DNA of 41,663 nucleotides from positions 21,058 to 62,720 of the forward strand of contig NZ_GG666299.1 in NCBI RefSeq assembly GCF_000159095.1, in the 5' to 3' direction. The notes under the pieces were generated by a model. It worked only from the letters and a program-made list of their open reading frames with translations, was not told where the DNA came from and ran no database searches. The translations under genes and the position numbers were made by a program. The DNA is from Anaerococcus tetradius ATCC 35098 (GTDB taxonomy: Bacteria > Bacillota > Clostridia > Tissierellales > Peptoniphilaceae). This document shows positions 40,447 through 41,663 of this stretch, piece after piece. Each line of letters opens with the position of its first letter. Position 1 is the stretch's first letter.

Positions 40447-41663
40447 ATAAGTATAAAAAATTAATGTCCTACATAGGGCCTTTTAAGAAAACCAGATTAT
40501 TTATTTTATTTATATGTTCGCTCGATATTTTATTAGCATCCCTAACACCTTTTTTGATAGGAGAATTGATAAACATTATAAATAACGGAGAAGCGGTAGC
40601 TTTGATTATAAAGCAAGGCCTAATTACAATTCTTGTCGCTCTATGTTCTGGCATTTTAAATACATACCAAAATTATAAATGGCATTTGTTTTCTGTTGAA
40701 TACCTAAATTACTTCAGGACTATCTTATTAAAAGCGGGACTTAACAAAGATACTAGCTTTTACAAAAATAAGAATGAAGACTATGCCACAAGAATCCTTC
40801 AAGATTCTCTGAATATTGCTGAGGATATAAGTATCGGACTTCCTATGCTTATATTAAATGTTTTAAGATTAGCTATTGTAATATTCTTTATGGTCAGGAT
40901 GAATGCGAAGCTTAGTCTAATTCCTCTGACTGTGATTCCTATATACATTGTAGTATTTCATTTTATAAACAAGGACATTAGGAAAAGGTCAAAAGAAGAA
41001 AGGGAGGGATATTCCCTTATATCAAAAACTGTAAATGAATACTTATCTGGCATATTTGAGATTAAAATAAATAATAAGGAAGAGTTTTTTCTTGATAAAT
41101 TTAAAGCCAAGATAAAAGAATATACCAATATTTTGAAGAGGATGAGGCTCTTGAGAGCTATATCCTATGGCTTTTCTACAATTATCACAGGAGCCTTGCC
41201 AGTAATTACCTTAGTAGTGGGCGGAATAATGGTATATAAAGGTAATCTTGAGATAGGATTTTTATTTTCTTTTTATGCCTATCTTGACTTTTTATACGAG
41301 CCTATGAACAACCTAATCGACTGGTACACAAATATCAATGTGAGCCTAGGAATGGCAGATAGGATTCTTGACTTCTTAGAATATGAAATAAGAAGCGAAG
41401 AAGGAATCAAGGTAAATTCTATAGAAAAAATACAAGTAAAAGACCTAGATTTTTCCTATGGGGATAAAGAAGTATTGAAAAACATCTCTTTTGACTTAAA
41501 TAAGGGCGACATACTTGCTATTGTTGGGGAAAGTGGTTCAGGGGACAGTGATATAATGATGACAGATACAATAAATCCATTAAAATCAAAGTTTAAAGGC
41601 TTCCACAAAACTTTTAAACAAGACGATTTAGGATTAAGTCTGTCATCTTTTTTATTAAATTAA
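40440..41663 (+). pseudogene. ABC exporter (membrane + ATPase half-transporter) broken inside Walker A
   Basis: Residues 1-~310 are a type I ABC exporter membrane domain with about six segments. The ATPase domain begins at about 330 (VKDLDFSYGDKEVLKNISFD) and reads normally to VGESGSG of Walker A, but then, instead of K-S/T and the rest of the ~230-residue domain, continues GDSDIMMTDTINPLKS and stops 35 codons later at the last base of the window. The signature, Walker B and H-loop are missing, so it cannot be an active ATPase. Homology ends at about 41544, as expected for an insertion or rearrangement. The tail 41544-41663 is unidentified. Confidence 0.8.

Noticed and set aside
41556-41663. 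Named transposase start
   Set aside because: The 35-residue tail reminded me of a mobile-element N-terminus, but I cannot match it to any family and it stops at once, so no element is claimed.

Overview
The window is AT-rich, tightly packed chromosomal DNA from a low-GC Gram-positive bacterium. Family-level signs are PolC-type replicative polymerase, an HrcA/CIRCE operator, strong AAGGAG-type ribosome binding sites, a sortase-type surface protein end, and Firmicutes gene orders (rimP-nusA-ylxR-infB-rbfA; rqcP-divIC-tilS-hpt; coaX-dus-greA-lysS). The overall flavour suggests an anaerobic Clostridia/Tissierellia coccus such as Anaerococcus or a relative. That placement is inference and was not tested by any search.

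Layout. 1-431: C-terminal end of a proline-rich, wall-anchored protein, with a terminator. 482-1456: about 1 kb without genes, filled by nested, partly palindromic repeats. 1457-2034: CIRCE-controlled hsp20. 2201-9838 (+): uppS-cdsA-rseP-ispG-polC, linking isoprenoid carrier and phospholipid synthesis, membrane proteolysis and replication; dxr, often found between cdsA and rseP, is absent. 9889-17380 (-): an ABC transporter pair of the FtsX/MacB type, a hesB-like/MoxR ATPase/VWA-protein cassette, and a CstA-type transporter. 17531-31559 (+): a long information-processing block, rimP-nusA-ylxR-infB-rbfA-nrnA-truB-ribF, then rpsO, pnp, ftsK-pgsA and recA. 31618-32652 (-): dinB, convergent with recA. 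32740-35736 (+): hslR/rqcP-divIC-tilS-hpt plus an unknown membrane protein. 35801-39918 (+): coaX-dus-greA-lysS. 40195-41663: a small HTH gene with an in-frame stop and an ABC exporter that loses homology inside its Walker A motif at the window edge.

Most of the window is conserved housekeeping DNA with very short or overlapping gene junctions, so translational coupling is probably common. The regions that look unusual are the repeat field next to the surface protein, the hesB/MoxR/VWA cassette with a terminator-like hairpin abutting its ribosome binding site, a lysyl-tRNA synthetase carrying an extra C-terminal tRNA-binding domain, structured leaders before rimP and rpsO, and the damaged regulator/exporter pair at the right end. 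I found no CRISPR array, tRNA or rRNA gene, and no complete mobile element. I saw no clearly new multi-gene system; the hesB/MoxR/VWA cassette is the best candidate for one whose function is unknown.
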